DNA from: Eleginops maclovinus
Taxonomy: Eukaryota; Chordata; Actinopteri; Perciformes; Eleginopidae
Direction of reading: 5' to 3'
Length of the DNA: 64,000 nucleotides
Assembly: GCF_036324505.1 (NCBI RefSeq)
Contig: NC_086355.1
Span: forward strand, 26,346,518 to 26,410,517
The notes beneath the pieces are model-generated. The model saw only the letters and a list, made by a program, of their open reading frames with translations, was not told the origin of the DNA and ran no database searches. Shown here piece after piece: positions 34,148 through 63,007 of this stretch. Position numbers and translations under genes: made by a program. The first letter of the stretch is position 1. Each line of letters begins with the position of its first letter.

Positions 34148-34536
34148 GTCAGGGATCAGGAAGGCATAGCTCCCCCCTCCCTTCCCTCTCCTGCTTGTCC
34201 TCCAATGCTTCTTTTGCTGTCACGGCCACTCCCTTCCTCATGGAGGAGCCCATGCAGCTTAGAAGCTTAGAGACTTACCCCGGCAGAACGTCAACATAGT
34301 TTCAATCAGAGACCCTGCATCTACTGTGGCCAGGCAGGTCATTTCCGTGCCAGTTCTCCTACTCAACAAAATAATTGCTCATCAACAATAGGGGAAGCAC
34401 TGATGAGCCAAACCTTTATCAATTCAGTGTCCTCCAACCTCATCCAGGACAAAGGTACTATTTCTTTTCTCAGGCCTCCTTTCCGCTTCAGGTCTCGAGA
34501 GATTCAGGAGCGGATTACAATTCCATTGATCTAGCC
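34148..34536 (+). pseudogene. Ty3/gypsy gag-protease fragment, right part
   Basis: Includes EEPMQLRSLETYPGR, a CCHC-type zinc knuckle CIYCGQAGHFRASS (last Cys replaced by Ser) at about 34,315-34,357, and a protease-type DSGADYNSIDLA at about 34,505-34,536, in more than one frame. The style matches fish Ty3/gypsy gag-pol. It breaks at the hAT-3 insertion, and its continuation is at 29,063-28,940 on the opposite strand. The first 100 bases beside the hAT-4 end are unassigned. Hard frameshifts make it a relic. Confidence 0.75.
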
Positions 34537-36174
34537 CAGCGATACTCAACCCGCGGCTCGCGAGCCGCATGCGGCTCCTTTAAGACTAGTTGAGGCTCTT
34601 TTAAGTCCCACTTAAAAAAAAAAAAAAATCTCAAAAAATCTTTAAAAAACGAAAAACAAAAACATTGTCAGCAGAATTCATCAACATTTCATTATCACTC
34701 ACAAGTCACGTATATTAAGCCGCCCCTCCCCCCTCCCTCTGAACAACCAATCACAAATGATTTCAGGTTTCCCGCTCTGATTGCAGGTGCGCGAGATAAA
34801 TGCTCCATCACACTGGGAAAACTAGCTTACAGCACTGTGCAAAAATGGCAAAGGAATATAGGAAAAGAAAATATGAAGAGGAATATCGAACATTTAAAGA
34901 GGACTGGGAACTCGAGTTTTTCTTCGTCTCCACCGGTTCGGGAAAATGCATCTGCCTGCTTTGTGACAACGTCATTTCACAATTTAAAAGGTCCAATTTG
35001 CAGCGCCATCACGACACAAAACACCCGAAGTTCAGCACCGACTTTCCGAAAGGTGGAGAGCTGAGGGCGGAAAAGCTGGCGAGACTCAAACAGAACCGAA
35101 CTGCTCAAAAAAACGTATTCCACACTAATACGAGTGAAAGAGCGACAGAGGCATCCTACAAAATCACACATGAACTGATGAAAAAGATGAAGCCATGATA
35201 CTGATGGAGAAATGGTGAAGGATTGCATACTGCTGGCTTGTTCAACATTGTTTCCTGAGAAAAAAGACCTGGAACGAGAGGCAAAAAAAATTCCACTGTC
35301 GGATTCTACTGTAGCTAGGAGGGCATCAAACATTTCAGAGAACATTGCACATACTCTTAAGGACAAACTGTCATCCGCTGAGTTTGTCAGCCTTGCAATG
35401 GACGAAAGCTTGGATATCAATGACACGCCACAATTACTCATCTTTATCTTTTTTAAGTAAGTTTGACATTACAGAAGAACTGCTTGACATGGTTTCACTG
35501 GAAAATGGAACAACGGGCATTGAAATAAAAAACGCTGTGCTGGAAACATTAGAAAAGTTTAAAATTGGACGAGAAAAAATCACAGCTTTCACAACAGATG
35601 GCGCACCGGCGATGCTTGGTAAGAGGAACGGAGCCGTGGCTTTGCTGAAAGAAACGCTGAAAAACGGTGCGGTTGCTGCTGAGGGTATTTTCTCATACCA
35701 TTCTATTGTGCATCAACAAGCCTTGTTTGCTAAGTTCAAATGTCTGAATGAAGTGATGGCAAATGTAATCGAAGTGGTTAATTATATCAGGGCCCGTGCA
35801 AGAAACCACCTAAATTTTAAACTGCTGTGTGAGGAGTTTAACACTCACTATGAAGATTTGGTGTTACACACCGAGATCAGATGGCTGTCTAAAGGACGTA
35901 TGCTTGCACATTTCATGGACCTGCTTGAACCCCTGAAATCCTTCATTGTCGGCCAAGGGGAGACTTCCCGATTTTCCTTTTTGTATGATGAAGAGTGGGT
36001 GCTGTCTGTTGCGTTCCTGTGTGACATTACGCAGCACTTGAACGAACTTAATCTCAAGATGCAGGGAAGAAACAAGACCGTGTATGAGCTCTACACGGCT
36101 GTCAGAGTATTCTCTGACAAACTGGATGTACTTGAACGAAGTGTCCGTGGTTCTGATTACCGTTTCTTCCCCAC
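34537..36174 (+). pseudogene. hAT-3, N-terminal and middle part of transposase
   Basis: The 5' end is CAGCGATACTCAACCCGC, pairing with CAGTGGTACTCAACC at 29,064. The coding part starts at about 34,845 (MAKEYRKRKYEEEY). A BED-type zinc finger follows (CLLC ... HHDTKH, about 34,940-35,020). A frameshift lies near 35,200. Then come a first catalytic block LAMDESLDI (about 35,395), a second block TTDGAPAMLG (about 35,595), and IRWLSKGR (about 35,875). It stops dead at TTCCCCAC, the hAT-4 target site, mid-codon after RFFPT. The rest is at 29,931-29,401. Confidence 0.9.
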
Positions 36175-36379
36175 CAGGGTGCGAACTGGAGGGGAGCAGG
36201 GGGAGCTATAGCTCCCCTAGTGGTGACATGAGCTCCCCTGGGAACATGGTTTGCGAAATTTTAGGGGAGCTCTCTAAAATATTGATATGATGACCAAATA
36301 AATGCCATTTTGGGTAATGTTTTTTCAAAGGTGTAAAATAAGTGAAATAAAATTCTATTCATAGTTGTCAGGCTGTATG

Positions 36380-37263
36380 ACGTCAAAATGCCCAGTTGGC
36401 GGGCAAGAAAGGCATTCGATAGCTGTCTAGTTCTACCACCGGAATTTACCTAGGATCACCGATTACCTTTCATTCAAAATCAATGAATATCTCTACCTTA
36501 ATGTGTTCTGACTGAGTAATACAATGCAAGACAGTTGTTGTTCGGTTGGTTGTTCAAATCGGCGAGGAGACAAGCCAGGACTAGGCATATCAGCAGCAGA
36601 AAAAAAACCAGGTTGTGGTTACAGTCAATAAGACGTGACCCCTGCCTTCGGAGATGCCATCAAAGTTTGGCAGCCCTCAAAGTATACACGTGAATAGTTG
36701 AATTTGCAAATAATTATTTTCTTACAAATCAGCCCTCTGTCTCAAAACAAGCTTCAGCAGCTAACTGGTAAAGTGTAGGCTGAACTAGGTTAGCCTACTG
36801 TTATCCTGGGAAAGCATAGCATCCTCTGAGCTAGATAACTCTCACCCGCAATTTGCGATATTCAGCCAGTCTATGAAACTACACGATTCATAACACGGTG
36901 ACGGTGGTTTAAGTATTTTAATTACATAAGGTGAACTTACCATTTGATAAAACGATCACTGCAAAGACACATACTTTGAGGGTTGTTTTGACTTTGGAAG
37001 CTTTTCTGGGGTAGGAGCATCGTCTGAGTTTTCTTTATCTGCTGGTAGCCTATGCGATAAAAACATCGTCCGGACTTGTCTCTTAGCCGATTTGAACAAT
37101 CAACCGAGCAACAACTGTCTTGCATTGTACTACCTTATTCAGACAATGTTAAGCAAAGAGATATTAAGTGATTTTGAATGAAAGGTAATCGGTTCGTTAA
37201 TTCCAGTGGCTGACAGCTGTGGAAAGCTTTTCTTGCACTCCAACGTGCATTCTGACGTCACGT
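36380..37263. other. captured THAP-like first exons in inverted arrangement (right hAT-4)
   Basis: Mirror of 33,060-33,942: a short plus-strand THAP-like start at 36,524 and the longer minus-strand copy at 37,125-36,937. They lie between the inner terminus and the transposase start at 37,415, so the longer THAP exon and the transposase are divergently oriented about 290 bp apart, as if sharing a bidirectional promoter region. Confidence 0.7.
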
Positions 37264-37414
37264 GAAAACTATCAATTTAGAGTTTATGATTCATGAAAAA
37301 AGTGTCGCCTGCTTGCCGCTGTTTGCAGCTCCGCCCACTACCAATTCACTCACGTGATCGTTTATTTACTGTAGCACTACATGTTTACAAGGTATTGTTG
37401 CTGCTGCTGACAGT

Positions 37415-39769
37415 ATGTTGAAAAGAAAAAAACAACAACTTACACTGGGCAATTTCTTTAAAAAGACTGCCAAACAACTTGATAAAGAAGACCAAACTAA
37501 TGTAGCTGGTGGAAGCACATCCTTTGTGACTGCTGTTACAACAGTACCGAGAGAGGAGGGAGCTAATGTCAGTGCTGCTAGTGCTAACTTGACAGTTAAA
37601 GATAACTTGTGTGCTGAAGAGACACAAGAAGATGAGCCAAGAGAAGAGGCTTCTAACGTGATGACTACAATAACCATAGTAGAGGTCGAAGGAGATATGG
37701 AAGAAGATGATGATGTTGCTGATGACCACCCCACTTGTGCTTCCTCTTCCTCCCTGCCTGCTGCTCGAGATCGGGGGGGTGAAGTTGCTGCGGTGGTCCG
37801 GCGGCTGCCGGATGGCTGGACCAGCCAACAGTGGAGTGAGTGGATCACACGCCTCCCATGGCTATTCTCCAAGGATGGATCCATAGGCTGTACTCTCTGC
37901 AGGGATGCTAAAAGCCTTCTCCTCAGTACTGATAAAGGTGGAGTGCACTTATCAGAAGAATGGATGAACGGGGACGTATCCAGTAAAACTAAGAACAACT
38001 TGCGTAAGAAAATCTACAAGCATCGGGATAGTGTGGCGCACAACAGGGCAGTTGAACTGGCAGAAACAAGAAAACAAGCAATACTGCCGAACCAGATTCT
38101 CGCAATCAACGGAAAGTTGCTGGAGGAAACGTCCAATGCTTTCCGATCTGCGTATATGATAGCAAAGGAAAGGATGGCATTTAAAAAACTCCCACCTGTC
38201 ATGCAGCTTCAAGAGATCAATGGGGCAAAGGTAGGCGCTGTACACAGATCCGACAAATCCTGTGCTGAGATTATTGGCCACATTGCACTCGAAATGCAGA
38301 AAAAGTTTGTATGTAATGTTAAAAAGGCCCAGTCAAAAATAAGCATCACTATTGATGAGAGCACTGTGCACGGACGTGCATATATGATTGTATATGTGAG
38401 ATGTGACGTGACAGGAAAGGGAGATGTGGATAATGTGTTTTTAGGCCTCAAAGAGTTAGTCGAGGGCACAGACGCCGAGTCCATCTACAACAGCCTGAGA
38501 GAGGCTCTACGTGTTGCAGGTTTTGATGACGAGTTTTTGTCTAACAATCTCATCAGCATAGCCACTGACGGCGCGTCTGTCCTCACTGGCAAAAACAGTG
38601 GGGTCATTGCTCGCCTAAAACAGGACTTCCCCAAAATCCAGTCTATACATTGTCTTTGTAACCGGCTAGAATTGGCAGTCCATGACTCTCTTAAACTTGT
38701 TGCTGGATGTAACCACTTCGAAATTTTTGTTTCAAAGTTGTACAGTTTGTACAATCAGTCCGCAAAGAATGCGAGACTCCTGGAGGAGGCAGCAGCGGAG
38801 TTGAATATGCAGCTTTTAAAAATCGGGCAGATTTTTACCATCAGGTGGGTGTCAAGCAGTTTTAGAACTGTTAAGGCCGTCTGGAACAACTACCCTGCTT
38901 TAGCAAGACACTTCAAAATCGCAAGTGAGGATCCATCTCGTAATGACACGGAAAGGAAGAAATTCCTAGGGCTCCATAAACAACTCTCAAACGCTGGATT
39001 TGTAGCCGATCTGGCTTGCATGAAAGACATGCTTCGTGAGCTTCAGGCCCTGTCACTAAGGTTGCAGCAAAGAGACATCGACATAGTGAGCGCGAATTGT
39101 CAGATTCAGCAGTGCATCGATGTACTTTCTGCTTTGAAAGAGTGTGGAGGTAAATCAGCACAGAAGGCCGAGGACCGCATAACACAAAGACTGTTCAAAG
39201 GTGTGGAGCTAGTGGAGTGCAGCGGCAAAATTAAAAGGGGTCAGTTCTATCAGTCTGTGATCGACAATCTTAAGAAGCGAATGCCAGAGTCAGATCTTGT
39301 CAATATGCTCAAACCCCTCAACAAGCGCTTTTGGCCACAGGACCGCAACGCACTTATAATGTATGGGGAAAAAGAAATACGGGCCCTTGCGAAAGAACTC
39401 GGTGAATCTGCTAGTGAAGCAGTACAGGAGCTTCGCGACTGGAAGTTACAAGATGCTGCACCTGCACCAGGCAAAACGCTGGAGAAACTGTCCATTGCAA
39501 GCAGAACTTACCTGCCCACTTCATCGGAGTGCGAGAGGGGCTTTTCAGCTATGAATGACACGGACAGTAAGACTCGCAATAGACTGCGTGAAGCCAGCAC
39601 CTCCTCACTACTTTTCGTGGACCTTAATGGACCTCCACTGGAGAGATTCGATCCAACGCCCTTCATCACATCTTGGCTGAAGTCGGGTCATCGTCTGTCC
39701 ACATCATGGGCTAGTGGACCTAGAGCAAAAGCAACTGAGCCCAGACCGCTGTGGTCGCTTTTGTGTTAG
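37415..39769 (+). CDS. hAT-4 transposase, right copy (784 aa, intact)
   Basis: A hAT-superfamily transposase, expected to cut and join its terminal repeats in the nucleus. The ATG at 37,415 opens MLKRKKQQLTLGNFFKK; QLTLGNFF fits the PCNA-interacting PIP-box pattern Q-x-x-L-x-x-F-F, with basic residues on both sides. A Ser/Glu-rich linker runs to about residue 130. A CTLC motif lies near residue 160. The first catalytic aspartate block is SITIDEST (Asp about 314), the second IATDGAS (Asp about 385), then HCLCNRLEL (about 412-420) and IRWVSSS (Arg-Trp about 477-478). The C-terminal hATC domain contains TSSECERGFSAMND (about 700-715). The overall style resembles KIAA1586/ZNF862-like hAT-derived proteins, from memory. 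The frame is full length, identical to the left copy, with no break. Confidence 0.94.
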   Translation: MLKRKKQQLTLGNFFKKTAKQLDKEDQTNVAGGSTSFVTAVTTVPREEGANVSAASANLTVKDNLCAEETQEDEPREEASNVMTTITIVEVEGDMEEDDDVADDHPTCASSSSLPAARDRGGEVAAVVRRLPDGWTSQQWSEWITRLPWLFSKDGSIGCTLCRDAKSLLLSTDKGGVHLSEEWMNGDVSSKTKNNLRKKIYKHRDSVAHNRAVELAETRKQAILPNQILAINGKLLEETSNAFRSAYMIAKERMAFKKLPPVMQLQEINGAKVGAVHRSDKSCAEIIGHIALEMQKKFVCNVKKAQSKISITIDESTVHGRAYMIVYVRCDVTGKGDVDNVFLGLKELVEGTDAESIYNSLREALRVAGFDDEFLSNNLISIATDGASVLTGKNSGVIARLKQDFPKIQSIHCLCNRLELAVHDSLKLVAGCNHFEIFVSKLYSLYNQSAKNARLLEEAAAELNMQLLKIGQIFTIRWVSSSFRTVKAVWNNYPALARHFKIASEDPSRNDTERKKFLGLHKQLSNAGFVADLACMKDMLRELQALSLRLQQRDIDIVSANCQIQQCIDVLSALKECGGKSAQKAEDRITQRLFKGVELVECSGKIKRGQFYQSVIDNLKKRMPESDLVNMLKPLNKRFWPQDRNALIMYGEKEIRALAKELGESASEAVQELRDWKLQDAAPAPGKTLEKLSIASRTYLPTSSECERGFSAMNDTDSKTRNRLREASTSSLLFVDLNGPPLERFDPTPFITSWLKSGHRLSTSWASGPRAKATEPRPLWSLLC

Positions 39770-39832
39770 GTAAGACCCGCTTAACTGAATTTTGCTGTGT
39801 TGAAGAAAATGCCAAAAATACCATGCAGTGTC

Positions 39833-39835
<3 letters not shown>

Positions 39836-39887
<52 letters not shown>
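39836..39887 (+). repeat. (CT)n microsatellite in hAT-4 right copy
   Basis: About 52 bases of CT; counterpart of the 64-base GA run in the left copy. Confidence 0.97.
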
Positions 39888-39889
<2 letters not shown>

Positions 39890-40399
39890 GCAAGTGGCTC
39901 CATGGACCATCAGCATCTCTTCCACCATGCAGCGTCTTGTCATCTGTCTGCTCTCTCCCTCTATGTGCATCGTTGCGTATTGTTGTATTGTTAATATTAA
40001 TATATGTTCATGGTTGGTGCTGCGCTGCCGCACCTATCGCGTGTGTTCGGCTATAGGCTAAAGCCCATGACATGTGAAATGTAGCCTATGTATTTTTAGT
40101 TATTTTAAATTGACTTAGGCTAATTAAACAGTCAAACGTTACATTGGTGGTCCGTGGATTATTTATTATCAAGTTGATTGAAGTTTGCGTAGCCCATACA
40201 TGCTCGGTAAATCTGTTTCTGTTTCATGTAAATGTAGACCTTTGGCACCCCGTGTGCAACGGATTTTCTATTTAATAGGCCTATGTCACAGATCAGAATC
40301 CCCCCCCCCCCCTCAAAAAATAAAAATAAAATAAAAAATCCGGCTCCCCCGGACACCGTGGTATAGTTCGCACACTGTCCCTGACAATATATATATATA

Positions 40400-40617
40400 T
40401 ATAAGGTCACCAGTTCAAGTCCCCGAAAGACCTAGTGCCACCGTGGTGTCCCTGAGCAAGACACTGGTTAACCAACAATGCTCCCCGGGCGCCGTACATA
40501 ATGGCAGCCCACTGCTCCTAACACTAGGATGGGTCAAATGCAGAGACCGCATTTCGTTGTCCTAGTACTTGTACTCTGTGCAATGACAATAAAGTTGAAT
40601 CTTTCATCTTTCTTTCT
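40400..40617 (+). mobile_element. tRNA-derived SINE (5' end missing)
   Basis: Begins in a B-box-like GGTCACCAGTTCAAGTCC, followed by the conserved block CCCTGAGCAAGACACTGG and TGCTCCCCGGGCGCCG. It ends CTGTGCAATGACAATAAAG and a pyrimidine-rich TCTTTCTTTC tail. The A box is lost beside a TA microsatellite. The minus-strand fragments at 14,087 and 43,636 are of the same type. Confidence 0.85.
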
Positions 40618-40968
40618 TTTCATATTTGCATGCAGCTCAGTGACTGTATATATTTATGAGAGTCTAGATGCTTCAGCCTCATACTGCAATGACTTTATTC
40701 CTGTAACTGTTTTGCAAGGCTCTCTTGGGTGGTTAGAGTAACAACTTCCTCATTTTACTATCCATCTTTACTAAATGGGTGTTTCACTGCAACATTTGTG
40801 CAACCTCAGCTACAATTGAGATACAGTTCCTTCCTCTACTTCAACCCATGTCCGTCAGTTCTTCCATAGAGTGCTTCTGTTGCAATCAATGCTTTTCTCA
40901 CATCATGCACTGGGAGTTATAAGTGTTCCAGAAGTAGGAAGTGAAGGTGACAAGGGACTTGAGAGCGC
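40618..40968 (+). promoter_or_regulatory. presumed marco promoter and 5' UTR
   Basis: Sequence between the SINE and the marco start codon. No clear TATA box. The start site cannot be fixed. If the mobile insertions arose after the gene, the upstream regulatory region now abuts the hAT-4/SINE block. Confidence 0.35.
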
Positions 40969-59583
<18,615 letters not shown>

Positions 59584-60194
59584 AGTCACTCAGAAGAATG
59601 TGCTTCAACTGTTTAACGGGGGGAAACAATGCATTGACAATATCTGCAGGTCTCACTGAGAATACGAATAGTGAACCGTGCTCCTACTAATGATGTTCAC
59701 AGCTGGATTTTAATTCATATTATTAAAACAGCATATAAAATGGCTGTTAATTATTTTTACACTGCATAACTTAACACACTATGTCTGTAAAATTGATAAT
59801 GGCATAAAAATGTTACTGGAATATATCTCTGGCATCTTCTCTTGACTTTGCACTCAGTGGATTAATCATATTTAATGCAAAATGAGACCAAGCTGCAAGT
59901 GTAACAGGCCCCGCTATGCAGGGCGCAATAATATGCCTGTGTAACAGGAGACATGATGAGCAGAGGAAACCCTTATACTGCTCGTTTGGCGGGTCTTGCC
60001 AGAATTTTATTAAACAATTGTCCAAAACAAACAGCATTGTTCTTGCTTTTCTGCTATTAACAATTCCAAGTCCTGTTTATGCTTTAAACATTCAAACAAA
60101 CATATTTGTTTAATAGGATTTATAACTCTCAACAAAGCCTATTTCAAGTGCATTATCAAGTATTAGCATTAGCTAATATGTGCTAGCATTACCA
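59584..60194 (+). other. marco 3' UTR and downstream DNA
   Basis: No canonical AATAAA polyadenylation signal was found close to the stop; an ATTAAA is near 59,723. No gene is recognised before hAT-6. Confidence 0.5.
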
Positions 60195-60578
60195 CCAGTG
60201 TCCGCGGACCACTGGTGGTCCGTGAGCGACCCCTAGTGGTCCGTGAGTATTTTGGTAAAATGTCATATTTGAAATTAATATATTATAAGTTTAAAGTGTT
60301 TCTCAAACGGTCTTAAAATGACTAGTATAGAGTGTAGCATAGATGTAGCGTAGCTACGTAGGTTACGATCTTACGTCATAAATGATTTGCGCGGTCAATT
60401 TGAGCTGTCAACTGACAAGATGGATCGATGCAGGAGATCCAGCAACTACAAGTGGTTCAGCCGCAGCGTCAAGTGATTTTGTGTGCGTTACTGAGTCCCA
60501 GGAGAGCGGTTCGCCTCTAACCACCACCCGGCTGAAAGCTGTGAAACTCGGCTTGATCGCGGAAAGTCCAGCGCTAAA

Positions 60579-62351
60579 GTGAAGAGAAAATATCACAGCG
60601 ACTACATAAAATTCGGATTTTTCTGGACTGGAGATGAAGAGGATCCCAATCCACACTGTGTTTTGTGCTACGAGTCGTTGGCTAACGAGGCTATGAAACC
60701 CGCCAAGCTCAAGCGTCATTTTGAGAGCAAACACAAGGATTACATCAGGAAACCTTTAGCATTGTTTGAGAGAAAACGTGATGAACTTAAAAAACACATG
60801 ACGAAGGCGCCCTCACATTTTTTTGCAACGGGGGAAAATGCGAAGGCTACAGAGGCATCATACAGGGTATCCCTTCTCATCGCAAAAACAGGGAAACCTC
60901 ATTCGATAGGTGAGAATTTAGTCAAACCAGCTGCCAAGGTTATGGCTAATGTATTGTTTGGGGAGAAAGCAAGCGACGAAATTAACAGGGTCCCCCTCTC
61001 CAATGATACTGTCCAGCGGCGAATAACAGCCACGTGTGATCAGCTGATCACACGTTTACGCCAAAGCCAGTTTTTCACACTGCAACTGGACGAGTCAACT
61101 GATATCGTGAATGAGGCAAATCTGCTGTGTTTTGTAAGGTACATTTATGATGGCGGTGTGCAGGATGAATTTCTGTTTTGTCGTTCCCTGCCGACCAACA
61201 CCACAGGGGAAGCCATTTTTGACTCAGTCAACGATTTCATCCTGCAGAATAATATCGACTGGACACGATGTGTTGGTATTTGCACAGATGGTGCAACTGC
61301 AATGGCTGGGAAACACAAGGGACTGGCAGCGCGCGTACGCGCAGTTGCACCTTGCGCCACAGCAACACACTGTTGCATTCACAGAGAACAGCTGGCTGTG
61401 AAAAAAATGCCACCATGCCTCAAATCAGTACTGGACGAGTCTGTGAAAATTGTTAATACAATAAAAACCAAAGCACTGAACACATGTCTTTTTAAAGCTC
61501 TGTGTGATGAAATGGGAAGTGAACACACAAAACTGCTTTTCCATACTGAAGTTCGCTGGCTGTCGCGTGGGAAAGTTCTCACCCGTCTATTTGAACTGCG
61601 CGATGAGGTGATGTTATTCTTGCATCATACTGATGAACTGTATGACAGACTGCATGATTTCCAGTGGCTCTCAAAATTGGCATACCTGGCCGATGTCTTT
61701 AACGCACTCAATGTTTTGAACTTAGCGCTGCAGGGAAAAGCCGTCACCGCCTTCAATGTGCAGGACAAAATTAAAGCCGCACGCCTCAAGATGGAATTGT
61801 GGTGTGTCCGTCTGGATCGCCAGGAGTTTGACTGTTTTCCGACGCTTGTGGATTTTCTCCTTGCTGCAGATGAAGAGCTGGACGGTGGCACAGTTGCAGC
61901 CTTCAAGGAACATCTGCAAGGCCTTCACTTTCAGCTGGGAAGATATTTCCCAGAACTAGATGCAGGCTATGAGTGGATCAGGAATCCATTTGGGGACAAA
62001 ACGCACATCGAACACGTCAGTTCCAAGCTCCCATCAAGACAGGTTGACAGCCTTGTGGACATCGCATCTGATGGGACACTGAGGACGACTTTCAGAGAGA
62101 AAAGCTTGACGGACTTTTGGGTCCACGTCCAGCCTGAGCACCCAGAGCTGGCTGACGCTGCTCTGAAACTGTTGATGCCGTTTCCAACCACCTACAACTG
62201 TGAAGTTGGTTTTTCTACACTTGTTGGTCTGAAAACAAAGCAGCGTAACAGGATCAATGTGGACTGTGATATGAGACTAAAACTCTCCAGTTTGGATCCA
62301 GACATTGTTTCACTGATGTCTCAGCACAAGCAGCACCATTCCTCCCATTAG
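60579..62351 (+). pseudogene. hAT-6 transposase, nearly full length, start codon out of frame
   Basis: About 590 codons without a stop: BED-type zinc finger (CVLC ... HFESKH, about 60,655-60,735), first aspartate block LQLDESTDI (about 61,082), second ICTDGATAMAG (about 61,280), CIHREQLAV (about 61,378), VRWLSRGK (about 61,553) and hATC (TTYNCEVGFSTLVG, about 62,188). It is of the ZBED5/SCAND3/Charlie kind. The open frame begins at a GTG; no in-frame ATG lies upstream before a stop near 60,492. A frame starting at 60,382 carries a plausible N-terminus but ends at 60,582, so one frameshift near 60,580 probably separates start and body. Alternatively there is an intron I cannot see. Confidence 0.85.
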
Positions 62352-62839
62352 GTAGCAACAGAGACACGCAGTGTATGAGTGAGTAAACAATGCTATTTGT
62401 AAATGTAACAGTGTAAATAATTACCTTGTGTTTATTGTTAAATATTTGTTAAACTTGGGCCTGCAACCAGAGTTTTACTGTATTTTATTTTTGAAAATAC
62501 ACAGCAGAAGTTTGTGTCTAAATGCGGTGCATTTTGCGTATCTCTCTGTTCGCTCTGACATAAACTCAGTAATAAATGTAGTCTATGTTTCATATGATGT
62601 GTAAAATCTATCAGCATTTACCGTTTAAATCGCATGTGAACGAAATGCTTGTAGAATCCATAGTTGTATTTGTATTGTTGATTTAATGTGTGAACGAGCG
62701 ATATAGAGAAGGTCACATAAAGCTGTTATTAGGCTGTAATTTGTAATATACTGTTGGAGTAGTAAGCAGGCCTATTGTATTTATTCTAGTTTATATTTAG
62801 TTATATTTGGTGTATATTTAATTATATTTAGTGTATATT

Positions 62840-62925
62840 TCTCCTTCCTTCTTTGTATTGAACTGTTGCACCTCAATTTCCCTCGGGATTAATAAAGCTT
62901 CTTGAATCTTGAATCTTGTTTTGGG
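62840..62925 (+). mobile_element. retroposon 3' tail
   Basis: CTCAATTTCCCTCGGGATTA, then ATAAAG and a TTGAATC repeat tail, typical of the 3' end of fish LINE/SINE families. Only the tail is recognisable. Confidence 0.6.
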
Positions 62926-63007
62926 ATATTGGGGGAGTTAGGTGGTCCGTGAGTATTTTTTTATTGGTTAAGTGGTCCTTGGTCTGAAAAAGTTTGAGAA
63001 ACACTGC

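Larger units (their letters stand above)
36175..40377 (+). mobile_element. hAT-4 right copy
   Basis: Begins CAGGGTGCGAACTGGAGG and ends with the reverse complement of CAGTGTGCGAACTATACC. Left flank TTCCCCAC, right flank TCCCTGAC. Near the inner end, GGGGAGC or its complement occurs five times within about 80 bp, including the palindrome GGGAGCTATAGCTCCC; such subterminal repeats usually bind hAT transposases. The length (4,203 bp) and content mirror the left copy. Confidence 0.95.
60195..63007 (+). mobile_element. hAT-6 element, approximate limits
   Basis: Left end about CAGTGTCCGCGGACC; right end is the reverse complement of CAGTGTTTCTCAAAC, a common hAT terminus. GTGGTCCGTGAGTATTTT occurs near both ends. 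The flanks do not show a clear 8-bp duplication, so limits are approximate. It encloses the transposase at 60,579-62,351 and a retroposon-type tail at about 62,840-62,925. Confidence 0.7.

Noticed and set aside
29932..40377. The large inverted repeat as a simple assembly artefact or as one giant fold-back element
   Set aside because: An artefact would not produce exchanged, reverse-complemented 8-bp target duplications or the precisely split hAT-3 and Ty3 genes. A single fold-back element would be flanked by one duplication at its outer ends, but GTGGGGAA and TCCCTGAC differ. Long reads should still confirm it.
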